A stretch of DNA of 64,000 nt from Tillus elongatus (lineage: Eukaryota > Arthropoda > Insecta > Coleoptera > Cleridae): positions 61,449,946 through 61,513,945 of the forward strand of contig OZ023266.1 of assembly GCA_964006375.1 (NCBI GenBank), written 5' to 3'. This document shows positions 1-12,569 of this stretch, one piece after another. The stretch's first letter is position 1. Every line of letters starts with the position of its first letter. Under the pieces are notes generated by a model. The model saw only the letters and a program-made list of their open reading frames with translations, did no database searches and was not told where the DNA came from. A program made the translations under genes and the position numbers.

Positions 1-323
1 CAAATACAAACTCCTGTGTTGAAAAAATTGAACTCTTTAAATAAAATTAATCTTGTTATCCTTGCATACTTGCACAACTGTTTAAAGAATTCAATAAATC
101 TGTTGCTGGCTTGAAAAAGCACCTAAGTACAATTTTATCAAAATTAATTTGGTCCCATCTTATCTGATCTTGATTTTTCCAATGAAACGAATCTTATCTT
201 GATATTTTTAACACACATCAATATATATGCAATAAGGGACTAAATAAAGGCAAGTAACTACTACTGAAAAACAAGCAATATTTAGCTTAGGTCTCCAAAG
301 TCGACAAGATTAATCATTTATCC
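1..323. other. AT-rich flank with possible LINE C-terminal remnant
   Basis: There is no complete gene here. Between about 85 and 170 on the plus strand, a short frame reads like the end of a retrotransposon reverse transcriptase (phenylalanine, asparagine, lysine, then a KKHL-type stretch). It is too short to assign firmly. The rest is low-complexity AT-rich DNA leading into the LINE that starts near 324. Confidence 0.25.
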
Positions 324-677
324 ATGACTGATCTTAAAAACCTGGTTATAGACACAATCAGCGGTATGTTGCCTGGTATTCTGCAACTTATGTTTTCCCG
401 GATCGGCTTTCGGCTCAGAAGTCAAGAGGTGGACCTAGAGGGTGTTGTCAGGATGCTTGCGCTCCAGAACCGCTCGATCAATGTTGGGCAATGGCGGCAC
501 CTGAAGACGGCAGGAGGACCTGGGGCTTGGCGTCTGGTCTTCTCGGTGGGGCCCGGGGTGGTTCGCGAGCTGGACGGGCAAGGCTGGCGGCTGTATTTCG
601 AGTTGGTGACTCTGAGTGTAATCAGAGTTCCGACATGGAGTGCGGTCGCCTCCGCCCGGCGCGCGGACGGGCTCTGA
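324..677 (+). pseudogene. LINE ORF1 3' part, DUF4780-like
   Basis: The frame contains a block in which a leucine-rich helix runs into LQNRSINVGQW, then a WRLVFSV strand and a VVRELDGQGWRLYF stretch. This resembles the C-terminal domain of ORF1 proteins of insect LINEs (DUF4780-like). The homologous reading passes into another frame around 490-800, where a VGQINLQHSRDATGE segment already belongs to the start of ORF2. The frame is therefore broken. Assignment to DUF4780 is by eye only. Confidence 0.5.
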
Positions 678-798
678 CCAGAGGAGGTCTCCGCCCGGGC
701 GGCGTCGCGATTAAATTCGCGGGGCTACTGCGGGTGGGCCAGATCAACCTACAGCATAGCCGGGACGCCACTGGGGAGCATGCGACCCAGGCGGAGTT

Positions 799-1662
799 GT
801 GTTGATCCAAGAGCCTTATGTGTATAGGAAGCAAGTGAGAGGGCATGGCGGAATCGGCTTCAACATCCTAGTTGGTGGCGAAGCAGAGGAGGAACAACCT
901 AGGACATGCATACTGGCGTCGAGTGATCTGGACGTGATGTTGCTGCCGCAGCTCGGGTCCAGGAACGCCACAGTAGCTGTCCTGGAGTATAAGGTGAGTA
1001 ATATAAGGCTTAAGGTTATGATGTGCAGCCTTTATGTTCCCTACGATCGGCGGGGCCTGCCTCCGTCGGAGGAATTTGTGCGTATCGTCGATTTCGCGAG
1101 GGAACATGGGTTACAACTGATAATAGGCTGCGATGCCAATTCTCACCACAGATTGTGGGGCAGCACAAATACCTACCCACGTGGTGAGGCTCTACTAGAG
1201 TATTTGGCTACGACGAACCTAGAGGTATTAAATAGAGGTACAGCTCCAACGTTTGTCAATCGCATCCGGCAGAAGGTGATCGACATCACGCTAGCGAGCA
1301 GAGGAATAACGGAGGATATATCTAACTGGAGGGTGACAGAACACATATCAATGTCTGATCATCGTATGATCATCTTTGAATTGGATGTGGACCGTGAGAG
1401 CACTCCAAGGAAGACCGACTGGGATGCCTACGTAATAGGCCTCGGAGGGTCACCAAGGAGCCCAGAGGGGAGAAGACTATCTACAGAGGCATTAGATAGT
1501 GAGATTGAGGCCCTAGAAGGTAGAATAATAGCAGAATACGAGGCCGCGTCACCACTTAGGGGGGAACTGTCCATCAAAGTGAGATTGTGGAACAGGGATC
1601 TCGCCGTACTACACGGGCGGACTCGGGGGGGCCCTAAACCGAGCCGTCCGAGAATCGCGTGA
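799..1662 (+). pseudogene. LINE ORF2 APE endonuclease domain (fragment)
   Basis: This 287-codon frame is the apurinic-like endonuclease that nicks target DNA to prime reverse transcription. Visible motifs are QEPY near the start, the YVPYD strand, the GCDANSHHRLWGS core around 1129-1167, the DITL strand and the SDHR motif near 1355. The frame upstream (VGQINLQHS, about 735-760) is out of phase with QEPY, so the N-terminus is frameshifted. The frame also stops at 1662, before the RT, another lesion. Confidence 0.85.
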
Positions 1663-1669
1663 AGCGGCC

Positions 1670-3215
1670 TGAGACGAATTTAGGACTGCCAGAAGGGAGT
1701 TTAAGAAGGAACTGCGACGGAGTAAACGAGCTAGTTGGAGCGCAAACTGCGGGGAAGTCAACTCCCTGCCGGACGCAGCAAGGCTGGTAAGGGTACTCAA
1801 ACAGGAGGTAAGCAGTAATGTACGATCCTTAAGGAAACCGGACGGGAGCTGGACAAGCACCGGTGAGGAGAACATGCGTCATCTCGCCGAAGTTTACCTT
1901 GCGGGCGGTGGAGCCGTCACAGGGGCTGTCGACCTGGGCCGGTGGACGGTCCCGAATGCATACTGGCAGCTGGCAGTGGTCACGGATGGCTCTATAGCCT
2001 GGGCGGTGGGCGAGTTCGCTCCTTTTAAGTCCGCAGGCTGTGATGGGATTTTTCCGGCCCTGCTCCAGAGGGGCCTGGATATACTGCTTCCCAACATAAG
2101 GGAGATTTTCCGGGCCAGCCTGGTGTGGGGCTACGTCCCAAAGGCCTGGCGCCGGGTTAGGGGGGTCTTCATTCCCAAGCCGGGAAGGGAGGACTACACG
2201 CTGGCCAAGGCGTACAGGCTAAACAGCCTTACATCATTCCTGCTTAAGGCATTAGAAAAGATGGTAGATATGTTTATGTTGGGAGGGATCTTAAAGGATC
2301 ACCCCTTCCATAAAGGTCAGAACGCATACCAGCGGGGGAAATCGACGGAAACGGCGCTCCATGCTGTGACACGGAAGGTGGAAAGGGCCCTACACTACGG
2401 GGAGAGCACATTAGCTGTGTTCTTCGATGTGGAGGGGGGTCTTTGATAAGGCAAGGACGGATACGGTCTGTACCGCCCTACAGGATAGGGGAACGCCGAG
2501 GTTCCTAATAAGCTGGGTGGCGAGCATGCTGGAGGACAGGAGAGTTTCGCTGACCTTGAGGGGCTGGAGACTGGACGTTGGGGTGACGGGTGGCTGTCCT
2601 CAGGGCAGCTGTCTTTCGCCCCATCTATGGTGTCTGGTCATGGATGACCTCTTGGAGCGACTCTCTGAGAATGGCTTCTACGCCCAGGCGTACGCTGATG
2701 ATGGTCTGGTCTTAGTCACCGACAAATTCCTCGGCGTCGTCTGTGAGTGCATGCAAGCTGCCTGTAGCATAATCGAAAGGTGGTGTGGTGAGCAGGGACT
2801 CTCTGTAAACCCCGCGAAGACGGAGATGATCGTATTTACCAAGAAGAGGAAGGTAGAGCGGTTCAGGGCGCCCGTGATGTTTAGAAAACCTTTAGCTTTA
2901 GTGCGGGAGGTACAATATCTGGGGGTGATCCTGGACCCCAAACTAACATGGGGGTCGCAAATAGAACGAGTAGTGAGGAAGGGAATTGCGACCCTCTGGC
3001 AGCTGCGTCGTATGATAGGCAGGACCTGGGGACTTAATCCTCGGATCCTTCATTGGATCTACACTGCGATCGTCACGCCGATAATCCTCTATGGAGCGTT
3101 GGTCTGGTGGTGTAGTGTGAACCAAACTACCAGCAGGAAGCTGGCCAAACTCCAAAGGCTGGCAATCCTGGGTATCACAGGCGCTATGAGGACGACACCC
3201 TCAGCCGCGCTATAG
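1670..3215 (+). pseudogene. LINE ORF2 reverse transcriptase (frameshifted)
   Basis: RT sequence runs through at least two frames (1874-2446 and 2427-3215). Finger motifs include VPKAWRRVRGVFIPKPG and LTSFLLKALEKMVD; then comes a KSTETALH segment and the damaged first catalytic block, where a DVEGGL stop replaces a DIEGAF-like motif. The second frame has GGCPQGSCLSPHLW and the active-site YADD near 2690, followed by VQYLGVILD and an LTWGSQIERVV thumb. A frameshift at about 2440 and a stop at 3215 make it inactive. Confidence 0.85.
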
Positions 3216-3221
3216 GTCCTG

Positions 3222-4228
3222 TTGATGCTGCAACCGCTTCCCATCTGTATCAGAAGGGAGGCTATGGCATCGCATCTTAGAATGCGAGACTCAGGAAACT
3301 GGTGCGGAGAGGGAGCAGTAATAGGGCATGCAAGAGTCGCCAAGGAGGTGAAAAAGGAAATTGCGATTTCCGCCATAAAGGTGCGGGATGCCGAGGACGA
3401 TATTAGGTTGACTAGGCCATACACTCTTAGGATCCCCAGTAGAGATCAGTGGAGGGGAAACGAGGTTGCATTCCATCCCGCAAGCCTGGTATGTTTCACC
3501 GGCGGATCGCGGCTGGAGGACCAACAATTCTGCGGGGCAGGAATGTACATCGAAGGCCTGGGAGTGCGCGAGAGCTATGCTCTTGGCCCATATACCACGG
3601 CATTCTAAACAGAGGTGTATGCTATTCTGTCTGTGGCCAATAGACAGGATGTGAAGAGGAGTCCCGAGAAATGTGTGTACATCTGTTGGGATAGCCAGGC
3701 GGTCCTCCGGGCAGTCTGCGCGGCCAGAATCAGGTCAACACTGGTTCAGGAGTGCGCTGAGGCACTCGGAGGACTATTTAGGGCGAAGGAGGTGCAACTG
3801 GTGTGGGTTCCGGGACACTGTGGCGTAGCGGGGAATGAGGTGGCGAATAATCTCGCAAGACTCGGTTTCCGGCGCCCTTAGACAGGTGGACTGAGGAAGC
3901 AATGGAGAGGCTCTGGGGGTCGGTTGGTGGCGGCAGGCAGGCGAGGGACTTCGTGGAGGGGCCGGACAGAGATAAAGCTGTCTGGCTACTCGGAAGGAGT
4001 CGACCTACGCTTCGCCGCATCCTTGGGGTGCTGACAGACTACTGCGCCCTTAGAAGACACCTCACACTGATAGGCGTAGAGAGGGATCCCATTTGCCAGG
4101 AATGCTGCGAGGATGTAGAAACGTCCTACCACTACCTGTGTGAATTCGAGGCTTTTGGGAGTCTTAGAGCAGAATTGTTCCAATCGAGGACTCTGCAGAG
4201 GAATCAGGTAAGTATCGTCCAATTGTAG
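3222..4228 (+). pseudogene. LINE ORF2 RNase H and C-terminal zinc knuckle (broken)
   Basis: RNase H motifs appear in pieces: CFTGGSR near 3490 (a glycine where the first catalytic aspartate is expected), TEVYAILSV near 3610, ICWDSQAVLRAV near 3680, and WVPGHCGVAGNEVANN near 3800 (asparagine in place of the usual aspartate). A CQECCEDVETSYHYLCEF knuckle follows at about 4095-4150. Two of the acidic active-site residues are substituted and three stops or shifts interrupt the frame. A short CTACTACTACTA tail lies at about 4360. Confidence 0.8.
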
Positions 4229-4440
4229 ACCGTCACGGCCTTCATCTCGAGGTTGAGGCGGTTTGGCGACGGACTGAGGAAGAGTAGAGCATGGTTGCTG
4301 GGGTTGGCAAAAAGGGCCCATTGTGGCCTACTTGCTTGGCGTTGGCCTCCCCGCCACTGCTACTACTACTAAAGATAGCTGCAATATCCTATCTCAATTC
4401 AGAATAAGAGTTTGTCCACATACTGATCACAATATTTACT

Positions 4441-4695
4441 GGCATGCTGGGTAGTGAATTTCATCGAGCTAACTATGGCAAGTACAGCCCTCTCAGCAGA
4501 GTAGTTAACAGTAGCCACAGCTTCTGTTCAGAGTTTGATAGAGTTGGTATGTCATATAGCCAGTTTAGGTCAAATGCGCATAGAGTTAAGTCTATGAAGT
4601 ATTTTATTATTATTATTGTTTTTGATTGTCTAGATTTGTAAATTTTTTCTTTGTATATTATGTAAAATGCCAAGTGTCTTAATAAACATTATTAT
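4441..4695 (+). mobile_element. 5'-truncated LINE 3' end
   Basis: A frame from 4444 has the SPLSRVVNSSHSF / SYSQFRSNAHRV pattern that closes many CR1/Jockey-type reverse transcriptases. It is followed by an AT-rich 3' UTR, an AATAAA signal near 4680 and an (ATT)n tail at about 4686-4700. This is the ordinary result of 5'-truncated target-primed insertion. The family is not determined further. Confidence 0.6.
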
Positions 4696-4699
4696 TATT

Positions 4700-4996
4700 T
4701 TTAGAACTAAGGTTTTAAAAACATTTATAATTTTTAAGAGGTGTATTTGGCTAAAGCCTTTTTCAACCAAGCAACAAAATTGTTTACGAAATTTAGTATT
4801 AGGGTAAAATAAGTAGTTTTATAAAAATATATAAGCTCTTAACACATTTTGATAAGTTATAACATAAGTTAAACTAATTTGTCACTTATATAAGTTGTTT
4901 ATATAGATTTGTGTTTAAAATCAAAGAAAAACTTGCAACTAAAGAAGCGATGACATAAAATAGTAACACTAATTTGAATATTAATAAAAATAAGTC
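4700..4996. other. AT-rich intronic DNA
   Basis: This lies left of the third dynein exon and should be the start of the next intron of that gene. I see no gene, RNA or clear repeat in it. Confidence 0.5.
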
Positions 4997-5002
4997 GCTT
5001 AC

Positions 5003-5281
5003 ATCGATACAGCCAAAAATCATGTTCGTCGCCTGGACACAGCAGTTCATTTGGTGTATTCTGGTCTTGGTCTTGTAGCCCAACTCTAACTTGTTTGGTC
5101 CAGTACACAACGATACCTTCTAGTCTTTTTACTAGTTCCTTATCCTTGCTAGCGACGTCCACTGTTACTGCACTAGCTTCTGAAGGTATGTAGAGCACCG
5201 TTAACCCACAGGTCTTGTAATACAGATCAAACAACTTGCACAGAAACATGTGCAGTTTATGTGAGAAGTCATTTTTAACAC
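5003..5281 (-). CDS. Axonemal dynein heavy chain (DNAH2-like), coding exon 3
   Basis: This 279-nt minus-strand exon begins after a CTTTCAG acceptor and ends before a GTAAGC donor. It joins in phase to exon 2 (one base of a serine codon is carried over). The product reads VKNDFSHKLHMFLCKLFDL, then TVLYIPSEA, KELVKRLEGIVVYWTKQV and a closing DEHDFWLYRC. This is the conserved start of the dynein tail (DHC_N1): the TVLYIP, WTKQ and FW-RC positions are hallmarks of axonemal heavy chains, and human DNAH2 is the closest pattern I recognise. The remaining dozens of exons (linker, AAA+ ring, stalk) lie off the left edge. Confidence 0.85.
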
Positions 5282-5454
5282 CTGAAAGTTATTTGTTAAG
5301 GACAATTTTTGTTTTCAAATGACTAAGCTTTATGATAGTATTGATACTGTTTTTAAAATTCTCTATAACTCTATGGTACAACATCGAATGTTTAATGATG
5401 ATGGTGATAATAGTAATAATACTCCATCAGCCGTGGGATCATCAAATTTCAATA

Positions 5455-5690
5455 GGTTAGGTTAGGTTAAATTGTGAGTGGGCCACAACAGTCCCTCCAC
5501 TGCCCTTAAGGTCTATTGTGGTTCACCCCCAATTGTCTTATATTTGACCCAACAAATCCATCCTCCTACAGAGGTCGACAATTTTTGTGGGCGAAAGTTG
5601 ACCCAGATCTTTTGGTGCAAGCGGTCTTGCCAAAGAGCAGGTATCTTGTCCTGTCCGCAGCCTGATATCATATCTGGGATGAACGAATGT
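5455..5690 (-). mobile_element. 3'-terminal fragment of the LOA/R1-like LINE family
   Basis: On the minus strand the sequence ends in AACCTAACCTAACC, preceded by CCACTCACAAT, GTGGAGGGAC and ACAATAGACC blocks. These match the 3' end of the larger element at 60363-64000. The fragment also covers the end of its coding region (the GGGCGAAAGTTGA block). It is a 5'-truncated copy in the first visible dynein intron. Confidence 0.75.
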
Positions 5691-5819
5691 TATACTATGA
5701 GGAAGTGTGAAGGCTCTTCAAGCTCAGTCGATAATAATAATAATAATAAACAAAAGTATGTCCCTTTAGCGACTAATTGAACATTCTTGCATATTTTTCC
5801 TAATTTATTTGCCATAATA

Positions 5820-6735
5820 ATATTTATCCTTGGAGGGAGGCGGAGATCTCTAGCGTTTGATATACACCCGGATTTTGAGGCATCCACTGTGGGCTTTGAA
5901 TGGACAAATGACATTGCTTGGATGTTATTTGGGAACAGCTGCGGTCCACATGATACGGATGTTGGGTCCAAACAAACCCGGAGGGGGTTAAGGGTGTGGT
6001 ATACACCTGGATTTTTCGGCCCCCACTGTGTGCCTCGCCTTGAGCCTATAGAATTGGTGGATGTCGGGTCTAGACGAATCCGGAGGAGAGGAGATCTCTA
6101 GGGATGGATTACACCTAAAAACTGAGGTCTCCACAGTAGGCTTCGAACCAGGCACACGACCTCACTTGGATGCTGCTGGGAAGCCGGACTCCATATGATA
6201 CCGCCTCGAGTCGAACACTGACGGATGTCGGGTCCAGACAAACTCGGAAAGAGTCTCTGTGAGCTTCGAAACAGGCAAGCGAGTTCACTCAGATGTAAGT
6301 ACACCTGTCAAGCCAACTTTCACCCTAAAAATATCGCCTCCTGCGGGGAGCTCGATTTGTTGGGTGAAATTTACACTGGTGGGTATCGGGTCCAGACGAA
6401 CTCCGAGAGGGCTATCTTTCTGCGAGCTTCGAAACAGGAAGCGACCCCGCTTGTATGCAGCTCGAGAGCGGGATTCCATGATACCGCCTCGAGTCAAACA
6501 CTTGACAGATGTCGGGTCAGACGAACTCAAGAGAGAGGTCATCTCTCTGTGTGCTTTGAAACCGGCAAGCGACTTCACTCAGATAGTGGTACACCTGTCA
6601 AACCAACTTTCACCCTCAAAAATATCGACTCCCCCAGGGTGCTGGATTTGATGGGTGAAATTTAAGCAATTAGACATAAGCCACAATAGACCTAAGATCA
6701 CAGTGGAGGGACTGAAATAGCCAGCTCACATTGAA
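5820..6735 (+). repeat. GC-rich modular retroposon with LINE-like 3' end
   Basis: Diverged modules repeat around the phrase ATGTCGGGTCCAGACGAACTC, seen near 5953, 6060, 6226, 6388 and 6510. Blocks such as GAGATCTCTAG, CTTCGAAACAGGCAAGCGA, GATACCGCCTCGAGTC and GGGTGAAATTT recur. The right end (about 6650-6735) carries ACAATAGACCTAAG and GGAGGGACTG, also found at the 3' ends of the LINEs here. Open frames within it look like by-products of GC-rich repeat sequence, with no recognisable protein. A second copy is at 22788-23712. Confidence 0.75.
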
Positions 6736-6739
6736 TCTA

Positions 6740-8600
6740 ATTTAATCTTCTTTGGAGTGCTCTAGATTAATTTTTGCTTTGCCACCACATATTTTATTCT
6801 TGTGTATGATGCATGGTGCGCCAGATAACTTGTTGAAAAACTCAAGAGATAATCATTTCTTTCATTTTTTTTGTGTTAACACCGAAGGCAACAAATATAA
6901 AGATATTTCGCATATATTTTACATTATCATATAAGAGCACAGCAACAACAATCTTGTTTACAACAGTATAATTAATTGTACTTGTATAAACAAAATCAAT
7001 TTATAAAACAGTTAAAGAAATCTGTATAATGAGTACAGCATCTTATTTAAAAGTAATTTTTGAAGTGGTGTACACAAGTGTATAAAAATTTTGATAATTA
7101 TATAGTTTTATGCACCAAAAATTATGATTTTGTTGAGTCTTTGTGATTAACTAGTGATGTATACTGGTGGCCATTTGGAATTAGGCATTTCATTCGAAAG
7201 CCTCGGAATCACAATAATTTTTAGAACATCGAAATTATAGTGCTATCTAGCATGCCAATTTATTTACAAACTGAGTGAAGAAACCATCTGCCCAAAAGAG
7301 GTAAATCTAACAACAGCAAGTGGAACTTTAATAAAAAAAATTGAGGAACTTTAGAAAATGGATACAGATTTTAATAGGAGTCTGTGGTTTGCTATGAAAA
7401 AACAAATTGTAGAGTGTAGAACCATAATATTAGGTGCTTTAGCATATTTACAACATCCAGAAAACCTCAACAGTACCACCAATGTGAATACAGATGGTTT
7501 TGAGCATTTTGACTTTAGTACAAAGTAGATTTAGTCAACGATTTTCCAAAAAATGTAATAACTGTAGAAGATAATGAGCACAAAGACCAATTACAAAACC
7601 AGCAACATCAAGTGAAACAGTTTCAAAGGCGGTTCAGGTCTGAGGCAGTCTTAAAGCTCCAAGAACCTAAAAGAGGACCACTTTCAATAATAATAAAAAT
7701 GGCTTTATATAAAATATGACCTTGCTTTGGCAAAAATATTATGATCATTTGCGAAAAGGTTTACCAAGTGTTGAGGAGGAAAGGGCTGTCTTCTCAGCTG
7801 CAGGAGCTCTTGTGACCAAAATATGATCACTCCTCAAAGATACAACAATAGAGGCCCTGCTATTTATGAGACAATACTTTAATAATATAAAACGAGTGAA
7901 TTTAGATTTTTCTTCTACTAAATACTCTGAAATATGACTAACTTGGTTGTCTAGCATATTTGTTCTATTCATGTTATCATTTAATTACATTCTTTGTGTG
8001 AGTAAAAAAATTAAATTTTCATGTAAGAAAGCTGTTTTGAAGCATATTTGAACAAATTTGATAAAAATAACAACCGACGATATGCCAATTTAATTTTTAA
8101 AGAAGCAGACATAGATCCAGGCAAAAGAGCCAGTAAGTGTTCTAAGGAAGAGGTAGAAAAAATTATAACTATCATGGCTAATCTTTACAAAATCACAGAT
8201 TGATTTCTTAAGAGGCAAAGGACATTATTGATAGAAAATACAACCAGTTGACATTTGCCTCATGAGATTCCAAACTCCGTGAGGATTTTGGAACGTATGA
8301 AGAAGATACGTGCCCGAGACGCTACTGAGCTTTGCATGTACTTGGTCAGCATTCAAAAACAACAGGTCATCATGGACACACTGTTGGTGTATCTAAAAAG
8401 TAATTTAACATGTATGTTTTATTAACCCATTCATGCCTACCATCCTTAAAAAACGACCAGAACAGAGAACTGCATTGGGTGGTGCTTGTAAACTTGTTCC
8501 AATGTATCATAGATGCCACCTGCATTTAGTCAACTGGTAAGAGTTTACCATCTATAATAATAATCAATTTCTGCGTCGTTTCCTGGTTTTGTTGATCTTC
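6740..8600. other. Intronic sequence with decayed, unassigned coding remnants
   Basis: Mostly AT-rich. A short plus-strand frame at 7360-7530 (start MDTDFNRSLW, then KKQIVECRTIILGALAYL) and another near 8140-8410 look like remains of a protein, but stops intervene and I recognise no family. They may belong to the 5' part of the piggyBac relic that follows. Nothing else is supported. Confidence 0.3.
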
Positions 8601-8602
8601 AA

Positions 8603-8690
8603 GTACAGAGCCTCAGTGGTCCAGGGGTAAGAACGTGTGACTATGAACCGAAGGGTACCGAGTTCGATTCGCAGGGTTTCCTGTTCACTT
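8603..8690 (+). repeat. tRNA-derived SINE head
   Basis: An A-box-like CAGTGGTCCAGGGGTAAGA (about 8612-8630) is followed about 40 bp later by a B-box-like GAGTTCGATTC (about 8661-8671). This is internal RNA polymerase III promoter spacing. The acceptor arms do not pair and the sequence runs on into unrelated AT-rich DNA, so this is a SINE rather than a functional tRNA gene. Confidence 0.6.
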
Positions 8691-8959
8691 TTTCAGTATA
8701 AATAGACCAACGTAAAATTACGGAAAAAAAATATTTCAAGAGTGCTTTATGTCATCATGTCACACATTGATCGAGAATACATTCGTTCCTTATGCTCGAC
8801 AAGGTGGGTTTTGTCATCTTTTTTCCAAGTTTTATATCAAATGTACTCTCAAAACATCACAGTTTTATAATCACTGTAGTGAAATTGCATGATTATCTTC
8901 GTTTGTTGTCACCTAACCTATCAGAAATTGTCTGTGCTGAGAAAAGAACGCTAGGCATA

Positions 8960-10075
8960 AAAGTATACCAAGAATGCATTTTTTAAGTGGTTTGACACTG
9001 CATGATATTTTGGCAGCCTTTGGAGAGGACAATACATTTCCAAATAATCAGATCCAAATAGTTTTGCAGCCGCGTATAAATGCCTGTGAAGGCTTGTCTG
9101 ATGAAGAATCTGGTGAAGAAGACATCATCGATGTAAACAATCTGCCAGCGAGTCAGTTGCTTGCAGAAGCTGAAATTGTCAACCCAGATGATGAAGTAGC
9201 TGAATAGAAAGATGAAGATGATCTACCACTAGCTTTGTTGCAACTTGCTGTGAAAAAAATGTTTAACTGGGAAGAAAAAGGCACAACCACAAGTATAGGA
9301 GTGGCCTATATTTTATGAGGTGAAACCTTAATTTACCCCTACAGAATTGTTCTTACAATTTTTTGATGAATCTGTGCTTGATATGTTTCTCAAGTATACT
9401 AATAAGTATACCGGGAAAAAGAACAAATCAGGTAATATCACTATAACAGGGTTGAAGGCTTTTTTCGGTATATTGCTTTTGAGGAAATATGTACAAGTCC
9501 CTTGCTGATGCATGTATTGTTGGGAGAATAATAGGAACTCCCACAATGAAGCTGTTAATGCTATGTTATGTCAAGAGATAGGTGTGAATTTATTTTATCA
9601 AATTTACATTGCAGTGACAATGGTGATTTTCCCCAAAATGAGCGAGTTGCTAAGTTTGCCAACTTTTTTTTAATGATGCATAAGAATTTTCAAAAACTGA
9701 GTCACTAAGTGTCTATGATTTTATGGTAACTTACTTTAGTGGGCATGGGTGCAAACAGTCTATAAGAGCAAACCTATATGCTGCTGCGGTTTCAAAGTAT
9801 GGATGGGTGCAATATCTGATGCAACATGCAATGGTTAGAACCATACCAGTGATCAAATACCCACATTGCGAACAATTACAAACCATTTGGATTAGAGCCT
9901 TCAGTTATATTGCTGATTAAAATATATTGAATCTAGTTTAGATAATAACCAGCATTACCTTGTTCGTCAAGAAAAGCAAACGTGTCGCCAATGTCACAAA
10001 AAAGTGCAAAAAAGGTGTTAGGTGTGATGTTGCTTTGCAAATGGGATGTTTTGCATTCCATCATAAACCGTAGTG
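8960..10075 (+). pseudogene. piggyBac transposase pseudogene
   Basis: Several frames together follow the piggyBac layout. There is an acidic N-terminal region (DEESGEEDIIDV, 9100-9200); an FFDESVLDMF / TNKYTGKKNK block near 9360-9430; a LKAFFGI block near 9455; a YFSGHGCKQSIR segment near 9735, matching the catalytic-core neighbourhood; and a C-terminal cysteine/histidine-rich tail (RQCHKK ... RCDVALQMGCFAFHH) near 9990-10075. Many stops and shifts show it is long dead. It lies in the intron between dynein exons 2 and 3, antisense to the gene. Confidence 0.7.
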
Positions 10076-10079
10076 AAAT

Positions 10080-10500
10080 TACTTATTACAAAAATATCAC
10101 ATAGGAGATTGTAATTTTATACTTTTATTCTTGTATGCTTAATGTCATTTAAAAAGTACGGCATAGAAATTAACTTTTTTTGTTAATTTTGCTTGATAAA
10201 AATATTATATATGCTCAAGAGGACTATCATTTCCCCAAAACGGGTCCATGTAAGCTAAAATAAAAAAAAAATAAAAAAAATTCAGGCATGTATCGTTAAA
10301 ATGAATTCATAATCATACATTTTACTACAAACTCACCCTGTTAGTAAGTACAAAGAAGCAAAATCCAATCTTTGTTACTACAAGTTGAGTGGGGAATTGT
10401 TTACATATACTTTGCCTATATCTGAAGAGTATATTATATATTTCTAGTTCAGTTACTAAACCTTCTCAGAAATCACTTTAAACTAAAATTTAAATACAAA
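10080..10500. other. AT-rich intron
   Basis: Intron downstream of dynein exon 2 on the minus strand. I see no additional gene or clear repeat apart from poly(A)-like runs near 10260. Confidence 0.5.
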
Positions 10501-10507
10501 AGGATAC

Positions 10508-10933
10508 TTTCTGGCCAATTGGTGCAATATAAAAATACGGGACCAAACAATAGCTCTACAAGATTCATCACTGTAGCTTCGAAATTACCATCTGAATTAC
10601 CAAAAATGACATTATCATGAAAAGTACTCGTCTCAAATGGTGACGAAGAGATTTTCAAAAAGTAGCTGAACTCTGCTATTGGATCATCCGGTATGTACAG
10701 CACACATTCCAGTTTATTTCCATGAAAATAAATCATCAAGAAAGTATAAGATGGGTCAGTTAAGAATACGGTTATGGTATCTACATTCCTCTCGGTCCAA
10801 TCTTCGGGCTGTAAATCATACAATGTCGTCATATCTTTCACGAAACCAATCAACGTATTTAAATCCTCTTCTGAATATTCTACAACTGTTTGGATTTCGG
10901 CAACTTCAGGTGTTTGTATTTTTACAGTTCTAT
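10508..10933 (-). CDS. Axonemal dynein heavy chain (DNAH2-like), coding exon 2
   Basis: This 426-nt minus-strand exon runs from an ATTTCAG acceptor to a GTATCC donor and is in phase on both sides. It encodes the extreme N-terminus of the dynein tail: FLTDPSYTFLMIYF, then IAEFSYFLK, FHDNVIFGNSDG, LLFGPVF and NWPES. The order of a FxxDP start, a YF(I/L) strand, a VxFG loop and a final WPES is the pattern of the N-terminal domain of inner-arm heavy chains of the DNAH2 group. Sequence between these landmarks is divergent. Such motors power sliding in sperm flagella and sensory cilia. Confidence 0.8.
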
Positions 10934-11065
10934 CTGAAATTGGAAAAATATTCTTGTGTATTATCTATCACCTATCATAAATTGTTACATGTTAATGATA
11001 AAATCAAAATATTTATGTTATACTAATAATACAGGCAATAGTGAATTTGTTTCTGCATTAGACTA

Positions 11066-12569
<1,504 letters not shown>

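Larger units (their letters stand above)
324..4330 (+). mobile_element. Degenerate LOA/R1-like (I-group) non-LTR retrotransposon
   Basis: A 4-kb plus-strand LINE holds, in order, the end of an ORF1, an APE-type endonuclease, a reverse transcriptase, an RNase H domain and a C-terminal cysteine/histidine knuckle. It is split into several frames by frameshifts and stops. It is much more GC-rich than the surrounding DNA, which marks it as an insertion. The domain order with RNase H fits the I superfamily; the GCDANSHH motif and ORF layout are typical of LOA/R1-like elements. It lies downstream of the dynein exons and is antisense to that gene. It cannot be autonomous in this state. Confidence 0.9.

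Noticed and set aside
6225..6665. A 146-codon plus-strand frame starting MSGPDKLGKSLC, with an overlapping 130-codon frame.
   Set aside because: They lie in GC-rich repeat modules that are open in several frames. No domain is recognised and the second copy at 22.8-23.7 kb does not keep the frames.
8603..8690. Possible functional tRNA gene.
   Set aside because: A-box- and B-box-like words are present but the acceptor and anticodon arms do not pair and there is no plausible anticodon loop. Treated as a SINE head.
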